From assembly GCA_015178975.1 (NCBI GenBank), contig WHVD01000113.1, forward strand, positions 216,087 to 280,086: a DNA stretch of 64,000 nucleotides, written 5' to 3'. Source of the DNA: Hysterangium stoloniferum (Eukaryota > Basidiomycota > Agaricomycetes > Hysterangiales > Hysterangiaceae). The translations under genes and the position numbers were made by a program. Positions 33,809-50,381 of this stretch are shown piece by piece; positions within the stretch are counted from its first letter, which is position 1, and each line of letters starts with the position of its first letter. The notes under the pieces are model-generated. The model did no database searches. It was not told the origin of the DNA and saw only the letters and a list, made by a program, of their open reading frames with translations.

Positions 33809-34078
33809 AGTCTATATGTATGTATAGCTGGAGAACAAGAGATTTCAACACAATTGTGGCTCATTTAACAGATACTATATCATTTTATAATTCTAGAAAA
33901 TTCAAGGATGTGAATGGGATTTTAATTTGATTAATCAGAAATATTTTCTGCACTATGCAGGTTCCCAACATTAACCTCATTGTTGAAGCTGTACAAATCA
34001 AGCTCTAGAGTGTGAGTGAAACTGCAGTATGTGAAGTTGACACATTCAGTGACAAGTTTTATTGTATTTCTGGAGGTA
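33809..34078 (+). repeat. Direct repeat, right copy (pair with 31409-31670)
   Basis: Matches the left copy up to GGAGGTA, where the left copy has a mariner terminal repeat and this one continues TTTCTCACC. It therefore preserves the empty mariner target site. Confidence 0.8.
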
Positions 34079-37000
34079 TTTCTCACCAGGGCAGTGATTA
34101 ATGTTGCCTGTGATGAGGATGAGACTATCTGAGTCTAGGACATGGGCAGGTGGACATCTGAGCACACTTCATGATGGGAGCATCCCAGGCTCTAGTGTTT
34201 GTGTGTCAAACCTGATCTGTTTTCAGGTGGTATCCCCCCCCCCCCCAATCGTCATAATGCTTCTCTGTCTAATCATTTATAGGTGACAACAACATCTGAT
34301 TGTCTCCTAGTGACTGCAATCATCAATCTAGTGCCACCACCTACATCAAATACAAAAACAGCCCTTTTCTTCCCTGAAAGATGCTTTTGTACAACTCTAG
34401 GTATGTGGATGGAATATCATAATAATATTGACAGATTCACTGAAATGGCAAACCATCTGCAAATCTGTTTCTCGGGATGACTTGATACAGGCTGCTATTC
34501 AACACTGTGAATTGTTTGGGGATGGCTTAGTTGAAATGAGTGCTTGAGGAAGCCAAAGAAGCCTTGCAATGTGATTGTTGCCATTTTTTCTTTCAAGAAT
34601 CAATGTGAATAATTATGTAATATGCCTCTGCAAATGCATCACTAAAGATGACCTGATGGGCTAGCCATCAATCTGGTACAACCACTCTATACTGCATGTG
34701 GTGAGGACAAACGTCCAGTGATTCAGCTGATGACACTTTTGGGGTGCATGTCCCAGACCAACCTACTATATTTCTTCAGTCATCAGTTGTCATGGGCATC
34801 CTACCAGTGAAATAACAATAAATCATTTTACAGTGGATCAAATACCCATCTCTGCACTCGAAGAGTTATCATGGAGTTGTTTATTCAAGAGTTAACTGAT
34901 GGTACAAAGAGTGAAAATATGGATTATTACTTTCATTGTTATTTATAAAGGATGCTGATTATGGTTCATTAGATTCAATGAATGTCTGGGGACCTCTATG
35001 GATGTATTGTATCACAACTATAGCATTCCACATCTACCCATACATTCAGTATCAGACATTTGCCATAATGGAGTTATGATCCACTCAGGATGTTTTGGAA
35101 ATAGATGACAATCTTTTACACGAGATAATATTGCCGTGAAACATGTTCTTATTGTCTTTAGGACCCCAGCAGTGATAATGAGCATTATGGTGCTGTACTA
35201 CATAGCCCAGAGCCGCTCCCAGCCTGGAAGAGGATTCGTGGAAGCCTTTTGTCAAATAGGCTCACTGGTCTGGGTCAACACAGTTTGATAGGACCATGGT
35301 GTATTGCTCAATGAACTGTGAATGATATACATGACAGGCAGTATATGGTAAGGAAAGAAAAGAAAAACTCCCCAGGGTATATATGCCACGCTCATGTGGT
35401 AATAGAAACTGAAAGGGAAGACAAAAGGCAAACACAAACAATAGTGAATGCGTAAGACTGGGGTGCCAGGCTTATAATTTGCAATATTTACCTCACACAT
35501 TCTGGCTGCCGACAGTTGTGCTTAAATAATTATATAAGCAATTTTATGACGAAGTTATTTAAAGTAACTCCGAAAATATTGGCCCCACAAGTATAGTGTA
35601 AGGGGCCCAGTGGTGTGTGTTGAGTCCATATCTTCATTATACTTTGAAACCAGATTCTCAATGCTATTTTTCCTTGGCTGCCATCACCTTCCAGAGTGTC
35701 TGACCACCCAGCCTCCAATATGTCCCATGGAAGCTACTACAAACAATTTTACAGATCCCAATGGAGGCTGCAGTCTTATGTACAGCATTTAAAATGTCTT
35801 TTCCTCATTAGTCTGAGGCACTTTAATCTGTTGGTACCAGGCTCTCCAACATAGCCACAATTATCAGATAGCAATGTTGAGTGTTTGGCAAGTTGTCACG
35901 GGATCTTTGACATGGCCCTGTTTTTCTTCTCCTCACTTTCTCCAATCTGGTGACAATCCCTTAACTTTCCTGTCACTCCAGACATATCATGCATTCACAC
36001 ATCTAACAGACATCGGGATATTGTGCATGTCAATTTATACTGATTCCAATTGTATTCCTATGCCACATCTAGGCAAGAACATTCATCATCTCAATCTGAT
36101 ATATCATCATTCTGCTCACCATCATCTGTCTCCTTTCATTTAATTACCTATTTCATTTCCAGTCTCCATCCCTATTCCCACCAAACTGCATTTGGTAATG
36201 GGCGCTGTCATAGCCACATGGCTTTCACATCATCACTCACTTTTGTGGTTAGTACATTGCATCACAGTCAAAGACTCAATTTAAGAACATGGGACTCTTG
36301 GAGATCATGTAAATATCAACTGCATCACTGTGGGGGAACATTAGCTAAGTGTAATGAGACCCTTGGAAGGAGAGGGGGAGGTGAATATTGGGATTGGGTC
36401 GAGCATGGTTTAATAAGAGATATATAGTGGTGGAAACCACCCTATATCATTGAAGTATAATGTAGACCTCCTCGGCACTCTTCTCTCTCTTCCCTCCGGT
36501 TTGGTGAACAACATCTATTTTTTAGTCTAAACATGATGACAAGCCTTTGTTCATATGAAGAACTGTGTCTTTGAATGCACAAACCACTTTGCAATCAGAC
36601 ATTATTTTCAGGCTGTTCAGCTGGTGTGAGGTTCACTTTCACCCAATGATTTAGTCACGAGCTCCTTAGAGAGGCGGGTTCTTCACATTTCGGCACCTTA
36701 ATTCGTATGATTGCTTTGGAAATATTTTTATGTGTGGTGTCTACTATATTAGGCATTGTCCATAATTATGAAACCATAATCCATAGGGGCACAGAAAATC
36801 TGGGGGTATGTTGTGTGTTCAGGTATGGTTATGCGAGGCATACCCGCAGCCATGACCGACCTTCAACGACCAGGCACTGTAGCCTCCTACGGTAGATTGC
36901 CACCTAATAATACTAACACAATGCGAGATACAGGGCTTCATAACAGTTACATCCGTATATACACGAAATCCTGGGGTACCTGTGTTTGCCACTAAAGCTC

Positions 37001-39120
37001 TCGTGACACCATTGTATGGCAGACAATGGCATCCCAAGAATTAGCTACACACAACCAGATGACGACATGACACTGCCCCCAGGTATTGTGGACAAAAGCA
37101 AAAGCATGCGACTCAACAAAAAGTAGACACCAAAATAATAGGAAGAATATCAGACACATTGACCCTACTCGTCGCAATGCCCTCCGTAGAAACTCAAGAC
37201 TTTGAGACAGAATTGTCTGGTCAGCAATGGCTATGAATCACAACCAATAGCCAACTACTTCCAATATGATACTGGCCCCATGCATGGTAATCTACAGGAG
37301 AGACATCAGCGGAGAGAAGCAAAGTGAACACTAAGTGGAGAGAAAAGAGAAACAACCATAACAAGCCTTTATAACCTTTGTAGTGCCTCTATTCTGGTCT
37401 GTCATCATGGAGGCTTTAGGGCCCTGTCAATCAGTGGGCTCATGTATGCAATGCAAGGGGCTCGGCCAATGATGGTCTAGAATTATTTCGGAAAGTGGAT
37501 AAAAAAAATCAAAAGGGGGTTTATTATGCAAAAGAAAGACAGGTGTCAGTTTATGAGAAGGGGCAAAAAGGTGTCTAATTCAGTTTCCCGAATGGGGATC
37601 CAATTTCTACCTAAAGTGATTCTAAAATCAAATGCGGCCGAAATAACATGTTCGTCACCTGTAGAGTGATGAAAGTCTGAAGGGATGGTGTAATAAATCA
37701 TTTTCCAGCTCGTAAAATCACTTAGGGCTTTCGATTAAGCTTTGAGAAACTGTTCCTTGATAAAAGAAGTTCTGCAGTGTACATTCCGCTCCGAATTTAA
37801 GGTCACATTAGATACTCTCAGTGTGTCTCGATGAAAAAATACAACAATTGGGTACACATAATTAAAACTAAGTAATTCATAGGTCCACTTGCTACCGAAT
37901 CGGCCGTTCATGTTCTCCTAACCTGTGCTCGAGAGGTCCTTCGTCCTACTGTATTAGCAGCAACTTGGCGAACTATTATTAGGTGGCTCACCACTGCTCT
38001 TGTTGTGGATATGGATGGATACTTAGGGCTTCCGATACGGGATGGAGTTCTGGGCTACTGCTATACAAATTAAATGGAATTAGAGTCATGTGAAAGTGTG
38101 CGACTTAGTTCGTTGTACGTCATTGTGATGAAGCAGAACACCATTGTTTTGCTAAGCCTCCTAATGTCATGATCCATGCTATGCTTTGAATTTCAAACGC
38201 CAAATCACATCACGACAATGAAGGGGAAAGCCCAAGATCTGGTGACCATCGCTTAGTGTGTCTGCGTTTTAGCCTTCTTTAAGCTTTTGTTTAGTTCTCG
38301 TTCCTGAGCCTGGGCCATCGGTGTGGCTACCACAACCTCAGATGTCTTACTCAATAATAATTCACTGAGGACTAGTATTTATCTTCTTTAATTTGTCTAT
38401 AAAATCGCCCTGTAAGCTTGTCCAACGTTGAAATGAGTCGGAGTTGTAGGAATCTGGTCGTGTCAGCCAACGCCTGTGTGTGTTTGCCACATGAAGCTGA
38501 TCATCAATAGACTTGTAAGCCCGACTGTGCATGCATCATCACCCTGATTCACACGTCTCAACGATTCCATAGCTCCACTGGTAGATAAGCATGCAGCGCC
38601 AATGACACGACCATTTGCTTCTTTTCTAGCACCTAGCCCTTTCAAAAACGTGTTCTCCTCATCCTCATTTGTTCCGCATCCCGCATCCCCTTGATTCGTT
38701 TTCGTTGCCAAATATTGTCCGGATGGAACGTTAGTGCAGATGTGACAAAGCCAATGGCATAGTGGCGGTCACGGTAGTGGTTGGAGCAACTCTACTTGCC
38801 ATTAGGTACCAAGCATGCATACACAACTATGTAGAAGTTTAAAGCTTTCAGCCCAAGATATATTGACATAGCCTTGTGAATTTATCCTTTTGTCATTGCA
38901 AATACTAGTACAAAAAAAGTAATGTGCAGTATCAAGACACAGTTCTTCATATTAACAAAGGCTTGTCATCATTTAAGCACCATCGTGGCCAAATTGAGGA
39001 AGAGTGGCAACAATATTGATTTGGCGCTACCATCTGTCGGTTCAGAACTACTACTACTACATAATTGACATTTATTTTTATAATAATATCGGGCTCAAAT
39101 TATGCAATTTGCGTGCTGGG
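34079..39120. other. Five kb with no recognised gene
   Basis: Short open frames in all phases, no splice-linked coding chain and no transposon domain that I can name. A 13-base C run lies at about 34234-34246. Composition is mid-range with few CG dinucleotides up to about 36400, then more CG from about 36650 onward. Probably decayed repeats plus intergenic DNA. Confidence 0.4.
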
Positions 39121-39123
39121 AAC

Positions 39124-39957
39124 ATTCTTCTTTGAATCTATCGCTGCGTCCTCCTTGGAATTTTTAAGATTTAGATTGAAGGGTCTTTAAGTCCGCCACC
39201 TGATGAGCTGTCACATCTGTCACATCCTCATAAATCCCTCTCCTCTTCCACTAGCACGAGGTGGCCAATTGCAACCACAATGAGCAAGGACCTCGCCATC
39301 CTCAGTTCGCACCTCTCGACTCTCTTTGAGGCTCGCTCGGTATCTCAACAGGAACTAGATCCACTTGTAGCGTATGCAATACAAGAACCGCGGGATGATC
39401 GGTCGCTGGATACGTGCCGTGTACAGTGGGAGTATTTGTTGAAGAATGTGGCGTTTAAATTTGCTGTGAAGTTGATTTGCCTTGGTTTTTGTTGTGGCAT
39501 TTTTTTTACTTATTAATGTGGTGGCCATGGTGGATAAGGCGACAGAGGGAGAGGCGTTGAAAGAGTCAGAGATTAGATATTTTGATGATTTGAAGTCGAG
39601 GTTGGATTTGGTACTTGCATTTATGGAACACAGTCCGTTGCTCATTTTTCTTGCTTCTATTATGTGTCCATTCTTACATTTATATTTTTCCAGATATCTG
39701 TGACAACTCGTTCCCGTTTAGTGTTCTAGAGGATCTACTGGAAGGGCAAACAATTGAATCATGCTGGCATATATTTTCATGGATTGAGGAGCGTACGGAA
39801 CGATTAACCACTGTGAGCACCCAGACATCAAAGCTAGGACACCTGCTAAAAATACAAGAATAGAACATGATACCCACCAAAGGCAAATCCCTAGTCCTCC
39901 TCCACACACTGAACGACCTCCTCCCCTGTCTCTCAAAAACAGGAAAGAATACTATTG
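39124..39957 (+). pseudogene. Partial duplicate of THO1: promoter, 5' leader and first four exons
   Basis: Aligned with 18229-17410 (minus strand), including ~150 bp upstream of the ATG at 39280. It encodes [15 protein letters not shown] with leucine at codon 54, where the main copy has TAG. The first donor is altered (GTGAAG instead of GTGAGT), the acceptor TTAG has become TAAG, and several CG sites have become TG or CA. It ends at GTTTTTGAGA/ACAGGAAAG..., where a mariner fragment begins. It cannot make a full protein. Confidence 0.85.
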
Positions 39958-40271
39958 CACACTTTTAACAAAATAATGATCCCAAGCATACCACCAAAAA
40001 GGCCCAGAAATGGTTCAATGACCATGGAGTTACAGTCCTCAAGTGGCCCACACAATCTCCAGATATGAATCCTATTGAACATCTCTGGAATCATCTCAAG
40101 AAGAAGCTGGGAGATTATGAACAACCTGCACACAGTGTTCATCAACCTTGGGAGAGGGTACAGAAGTTATGGGAAGAGATTCCAAAGGAGAAATGCCAGA
40201 AACTTATTGAAAGCATGGCTAGAAGGCTTGCAGCAGTGATCAGAGCAAAGGGGGGCTATACTAAATACTAA
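39958..40271 (+). pseudogene. Tc1/mariner transposase C-terminal fragment
   Basis: After a TAA, reads QNNDPKHTTKKAQKWFNDHG, VLKWPTQSPDMNPIEHLWNH and LAAVIRAKGGYTKY then stop. This is a different mariner lineage from the one at 31671 but the same part of the protein. It adjoins the THO1 duplicate directly. Confidence 0.82.
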
Positions 40272-40744
40272 TTTGTTGCAATGATAGTTTCAAAATAGTA
40301 TGCAACACAACCCTTAAATGAGTTGTTGGCTTGTGTGAGATGATGGACTTACCAAATAAGGACATGGTGCCTTGTGGCTGTGCATGCAAGAAGGTATGCT
40401 GTTGAAGTATATTATATAATATTTTCAGAAATTTAGAGAATTTATTTCTTGAGGAATAAACATGGTTGGAATGCTCCAACAACGCAGCTGGTATTATTTG
40501 GCACTATTGGATCTACCCAGAGCAGTCATATTGATATTAATGATGCTCCTAATGATATGTGGTTGAAACTGTACCAGCCAGGCATATTCTACTTGTACCT
40601 TTTGCAAGTGTCACTCTCATATACAGAGTAATTGCCATCTTTAAAAATTTGCACAGAAGCAGGCATTAAAACAAGTAGAGCAGAAGAAGAAGAAGCATAA
40701 AAGGAGAAAGATAGCCAAAGCATGTATGTACTAGTGTCTCTGAT

Positions 40745-43700
40745 AAAGTCTCAGTAGATAAACAGCCAGAGTCTGCTGGAAATGCAAGTGCTTGCATTCC
40801 TGATCTTTCTGATACATCTTGTGCTCTCCTTGTTCATGCTAGTTCTGATAGGACAGCTGACACAGGTGCATTTTCACAGATGACACCACATCATCACTGG
40901 TTTTCAAGCTATAAGCCTTTTCAAATTCCTATCCAAGTTGCAAATGGACATGTCATTATGTCTGCAGAAATAGAAGCTGTGCAGTTTGAGCCTAAAGGCA
41001 AAGGCAATATAACATTGGAATTTGAAAGAGTTCTCCATGTTCCCCATCTCACAAGCAACCTACTTTCAGTCTTGTACTTGACAAAGAAAAAGAACTTCCA
41101 TGTTTCTATCTTTAGTTCTACCATGTCTTTTTATCAGAAGAAGGTTTTGCATTTCACTGCAACAGTCAATGAACATAATCAGGCCTATTTGGATGGAATT
41201 ACAGTATCTATGATGGATTATGCTGGTCTTGTTACAACCTGTCCACTAGATTCTACACTTTGGCATCATCATTTCAGTCATCTGAATCATGCTGATGTAA
41301 AGAAACTTATGACAGGAGACTTGGTCACTGGTATTCAGATGGACTCTCAGATTGCTCCAGATTCTATTTGTGAACTTGCTTAGCTGGTAAACAGAATAGA
41401 TTGGTTAATAAGATGGCTACAACACACTACACTACACCACTTGTACTCATTCACAGTGATGTTCATGGTTCTATTCACACAAACTGTAGAAGGATTTCAC
41501 TACTGGTAACTTTCATTGATGATGCCTCATGATATACTGCCACTGCATTACTGGAAAATAAAAGTGATGCATTTTGGGCATTTAAGCAATATAAGGCCAA
41601 AGTAGAGAATATCTTTGGTCAGAAGATCAAGATCTTTAGGGATGACAAAGGTGGAGAATATATGTCAAAGGAATTTGATACTTTTCTTTCAAATGTATTA
41701 GTCGGCAGCATACTGTCTGAAATGAGCCTTACCAAAATGGTGTGGCTGAATGCTTTAATAGGACATTGGAAGAAGGAGCTACTTCCATATGGCAGAACCT
41801 CATCTTTCTCCTTCTTTTTGGGGACATGCTGTCCTTGCAATTACTTATGTGTGAAATCGCTCACCTACTGCTCTTAAACACTCTGTGCCCTACACTGTTT
41901 TCCATGGCAGTAAACCAGATGTGTCACAACTCAGAGTATTTGGATCCACTGCCTATGTACATGTGCAGAAGGATCAACATATTGGACTTGGCTCTCATAC
42001 ACAGAAGTGTGTCTTCATTGGATATCCTCCAGATTATAAGGGTTAGTTATTTTACAATCCATTGACTAAGAAGACAATAATTAGCAATAATGCTGTTTTT
42101 GATGAGAGAGTCTTACCAGGACTATCCAAGCAGACTACACTTCCTCCTCCTCCTATTCCTAAGGCTTTTCCTAATAACCAACAACTCATTGATATGTTTA
42201 TTCCTGGGTCTACTCAGGTGGGAGTTGATCCCAATCAGGTGGGAGCTCCACAGGAACCATATCAGGTGGGAGATGATCAGGGTAATGCTTTGGCTCCTGA
42301 TTCTGGCTCTAACTCTGATTCTGTTTCTGAGCATTCACCAAGTCCTCCCCCTCAACCATGTCTAAATCCACCCAGAAACAGAATTCCTCCTAAGTGTTAC
42401 CCTGCCAACATCCACAACTATAGAGAACCTACTCCTGTAGTTGAGTCCAGTGATGAAGCAGAGGATTCTGTACCAACTTCTCCTCAACCAGTTGAGTCTG
42501 AGGAGGAAGCTCTAGGTGCCAGTGAAGGAGATCTTTATATCTCTGTAGATGAGGCCTTTGAGTTTGCTTACAAGGCTAGTGCCAATGATAATGCACCTAG
42601 AACTCTCAAAGAGGCCTTGCAAAGTCCTGATGCTGACAAGTGGTATGATGCTGCATATGCTGAAATGCAATCTTTGCTTGAAAATGGCACTTTTCGCCTT
42701 GCCAAATTACCTGAGGGTCATAACGCTATTGGCTCTCATTGGGTTTTGTAATAAAACCTAAAAAGGATGGCTCAATTGACAGGTTCAAAGCTTGACTTGT
42801 TGCCAAAGGCTATGCACAGTGACCAGGGTTTGATTTCACTGATACCTTTGCTCCTACTGCCAAATGGGCCACCTTGCATGCTGTTCTAGCTGTGGCTGCA
42901 TTATAGGATATGGAACTTGAGAGTATAGATATCTCTTCTGCATTCTTAAATAGTGAACTCGAAGAGGAAGTGTACTTGCAACAACCTGAGGGCTTTCACC
43001 AAGGTGCTCATGATGAGTTTTTACTTTTCTTGAAGGGACTTTATGGTTTACATCAATCACCACATATCTGGCACAAGAAGTTGAATGCTGTCTTGCTCAG
43101 TGTAGCTTTCAAACAGGTACTATGTGATCATAGTATCTGGGTCTTCCAAAAGGGTGACGTCAAAGTCATTATACCAGTATTTGTAGATGACATGACTATT
43201 GCATCCAAATCCAAGGAGGCTATCAAGAAGCTCAAAGATGATCTAAAGAGCCACTTCAAATTGCATGATCTTGGTCCAATTACTTACTTATTGGGTGTTG
43301 GCATTGAAAGGGACAGGACGAAGAAAATCATTACTCTATCACAGCAGCAATACATTTTGGACATGTTACAGCGTTATGGTCTTGCTGATTGAAATCCAAT
43401 TAGTACACCTATGGTGCCTAACTTGAATTTAAGTAAAGACCAGGCTCCAGTGTCCCCTGAGGAGATTGCATATATGAAGGACATTCCATACATCCATGCT
43501 GTTGGGTCTCTTATGTATTTGGCTGTTGCCACTCGGCCAGACATCACTTACACTGTTGGTGTATTGGCTAGATTCAATCACAATCCAGGAAAGGCTCATT
43601 GCCTGCTATCTCAAAGGCACCCTTGACTTGGGTTTGACCTATGGCCCTAGTAATGACAAAGAACTATTTGTGTCCTATTCGGATGCTGATCATGGAGGTG

Positions 43701-44151
43701 ATAAATCCACTGGAAAATCTACTGGTGCATATGTAGTTAAAATGGGCACTGGAGCCATTAGCTGGCAGAGTAAATTGCAAGCTATTGTTACTCTCTCTAC
43801 TACTGAAGCAGAGTATATCACAGCAGTATCAGCAGGTACAGAGGTATTATGGTTGCAGAACTTATTTGAGGAATTGGGATATCCTCAAAAGACTGCATCC
43901 ACATTGTACCTTGACAACCAATCTGCTATGGCAGTTGCCAGAGATCCTGAACACCAACCATGGTCAAATGAAGCATCTTGATTTGAGGACATATTGGTTA
44001 AGGCAGAAAGTTGATAGTGGGAAGATTAAAGTAGTTTATCTACCTACTTCAGAGATGCCTGCAGATTTATTAACCAAACCATTGGCTAAGCCAAAGGTGG
44101 AATATTTGAGAAAACTATTGGGACTAGCATTGAGCAGTCTCATCAGGTGGG
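40745..44151 (+). pseudogene. Ty1/copia polyprotein, decayed
   Basis: Order: protease (ADTGAFSQMT, ~40858), GAG-pre-integrase (LWHHHFSHLNHADVKKL, ~41261), integrase core (LIHSDVHGSIH ... DDKGGEYMSKEF), then reverse transcriptase (SIDISSAFLNSELEEEVYLQ, GLYGLHQSPHIWHKKL, FVDDMTIASK) and RNase H (YSDADHGGDKSTGKSTGAYV, LSTTEAEYITAVSAGTEVLW, LLTKPLAKPKVEYLRKLLGL). Multiple stops, for example TAG at 41381, TAA near 42749 and TGA at 43390, and several frameshifts. Gag is missing or unrecognised upstream. The element replicates by reverse transcription; this copy cannot. Confidence 0.88.
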
Positions 44152-44340
44152 TGTTAGAGTATGATACTACAGCTCTAACATAGTCTATTATGATCTCCAT
44201 ATTTTTCTGATATTTGTAGTATTTTTGCCAGCACTGTAGGTGCAGTATTGAGTGAGTTACCTTAGGTCAGTACCTCCTGTATAGGTGCTTAGATAAGCAC
44301 CTAGTAGTATAGTCCACTGTGGGTGTGGGAAAGTCTCCTT
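44152..44340 (+). mobile_element. Copia 3' LTR fragment
   Basis: Begins TGTTAGAGTATGATAC right after a short purine tract (CAGGTGGG) downstream of the RNase H end. Its right end is lost where gypsy sequence starts at about 44345. Confidence 0.6.
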
Positions 44341-44344
44341 AGTG

Positions 44345-44790
44345 TTTACTTTCCAATCACACTCACAGGGGTGTTCTGCAAAGGATTATTCAACTGTTTC
44401 AACAATGGGTACTGTAGAGGCCATGGTGCTGTAGAGGCCATGGGTGCTGTAGAGGCCATGGGTGGTAAAAGGGCTGGGTATAATACAGTTTTGTCAGGTG
44501 CCATGGGCATCTGGAAACTGATACTGCCTGGCACCCAGTCAATCAACAGATTGTTTCAGGTAAGCCAGTTGTGTCCTAGGATGAGAGAGCAACTGACATA
44601 AGTCCAACTGCATCACATAGAAAGTGACTGTCTGAGATGTTTCACATAGGAACTAGATGGAAAGATCACAAGCTTGGGTAATGACCACATTACCTGTTCC
44701 ATCAACAAGTTGGAGTGTGACCAGGTATATTGGATAAGTCTTCAAAGATTTTTTCAGGGGGAATATATACCTACATACGTGTTTTCTTTT
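44345..44790 (-). pseudogene. Gypsy protease remnant
   Basis: Minus strand reads YLVTLQLVDGTGNVVITQAC, TVTFYVMQLD and IDWVPGSISFQ, the retropepsin and post-protease region of gypsy Pol. Includes a local expansion of GTGCTGTAGAGGCCATGG (three copies near 44408-44465). It ends immediately upstream of the ISWI gene. Confidence 0.65.
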
Positions 44791-44812
44791 TTTTAACTTG
44801 ATATTTTATTAG

Positions 44813-49311
<4,499 letters not shown>

Positions 49312-49367
49312 ACGTTCGCTATATTATACAATACCTAAAGACGTTTAAGTACTATATACATAGATAT

Positions 49368-49571
49368 GTTTTGTTTTGTGAGAGGCAATAAACATATCAC
49401 TTACTCTCAGCGATTAAACGTTCGCTGAGAGATTCCCTAGCTATACTACGCGTATATAATAGTACATTTGAGAGGATATTGAACAATATGACGCATTGCG
49501 TCTTTTCGAGACATTTTGTCTCACCTTTTTCATACGCGCGCTCACTTCTGCAATACTCGTTATACCTAACA
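49368..49571 (-). mobile_element. Copia LTR, minus orientation
   Basis: On the minus strand starts TGTTAGGTATAACGAGTATT at 49571 and runs to CTCACAAAACAAAAC. Inverted relative to the LTR at 50382-51187. It retains CG where the other copy has TG or CA. Confidence 0.8.
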
Positions 49572-49745
49572 AGTAGCAGTGGCACCCGCGAAAAATTCGT
49601 ACAAGAAGAAGAAGGTATAGGAATTAGATGTCTATGTAATTGTGCTTGGTTCAGTTCTGCTAAATTATGCCATGTCGACTCGTATATATGATGTATATTT
49701 AATGTGAATTGGGCTTACCTTTTTGAATGATATCTTCTTTTATCG

Positions 49746-50047
49746 AGATGATTTACCAAGATGGCAAGGTGTTTACACAATTAGAGAAGCATGAGAAAGT
49801 CAATTCCTCATTTTAAAGTCCTGGTGCGACTTCACACAGGGTGGCATTGAAGGTTTGAGCATCTAAACTCAATCAGCCAGTGGGAAATAATGATTGAGTT
49901 TAGATGCTTAACAGGTTGTGCACTACATCCATAGGCCACACCCTTGCAGCTGGTAAATATGTTGGAATTGGTCACCAGAAAATGAGGAATTGACTTTCTC
50001 ATACTTCTCTAATTGTGCAAACACCTTGCCATCTTGGTAAATCATCT
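49746..50047. mobile_element. 302-bp MITE with ~75-bp terminal inverted repeats
   Basis: The left arm begins AGATGATTTACCAAGATGGC; the right arm ends in its reverse complement (…CTTGGTAAATCATCT). The arms stay complementary through GTGTTTACACAATTAGAGAA and AGTCAATTCCTCATTTT. The centre has a second small inverted pair (GCATCTAAACTCAATC / GATTGAGTTTAGATGC). No coding capacity. It lies between the inverted copia LTR and the copia RNase H remnant. Target duplication not certain. Confidence 0.85.
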
Positions 50048-50059
50048 ATATATTGTGCT

Positions 50060-50381
50060 TTCAGAAGTGGCTCGCAAAATTATGTGGATGCGTCATTTCC
50101 TCGAAGAACTTAATATAATATAAGAAGAACCGATGGCAATTTTTGAAGATAATCAAAGCACTATCGCATTCGCACAAAACCAACGTGCTTTGAGAAGAAT
50201 GAAACACATTGAAGTGAAATACCACTTCATTCGTCATTGGATTGATAACGGCACTATCCAACTTATCTATTGATCGACCAAACAAATGATTGCGGATATT
50301 TTAACGAAATCTCTTTCTTCACCAATTCATTACCATCACACAGGACATTTAGGACTTACTTCTTCAAAACTCGAGGAGGAG
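50060..50381 (+). pseudogene. Copia RNase H 3' remnant
   Basis: Reads WMRHFLEELN, MAIFEDNQSTIAFAQNQRAL, KHIEVKYHFIRHWIDNGTIQ and MIADILTKSL with stops, then the purine tract AAACTCGAGGAGGAG and the LTR. Remainder of the element is absent. Confidence 0.8.
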
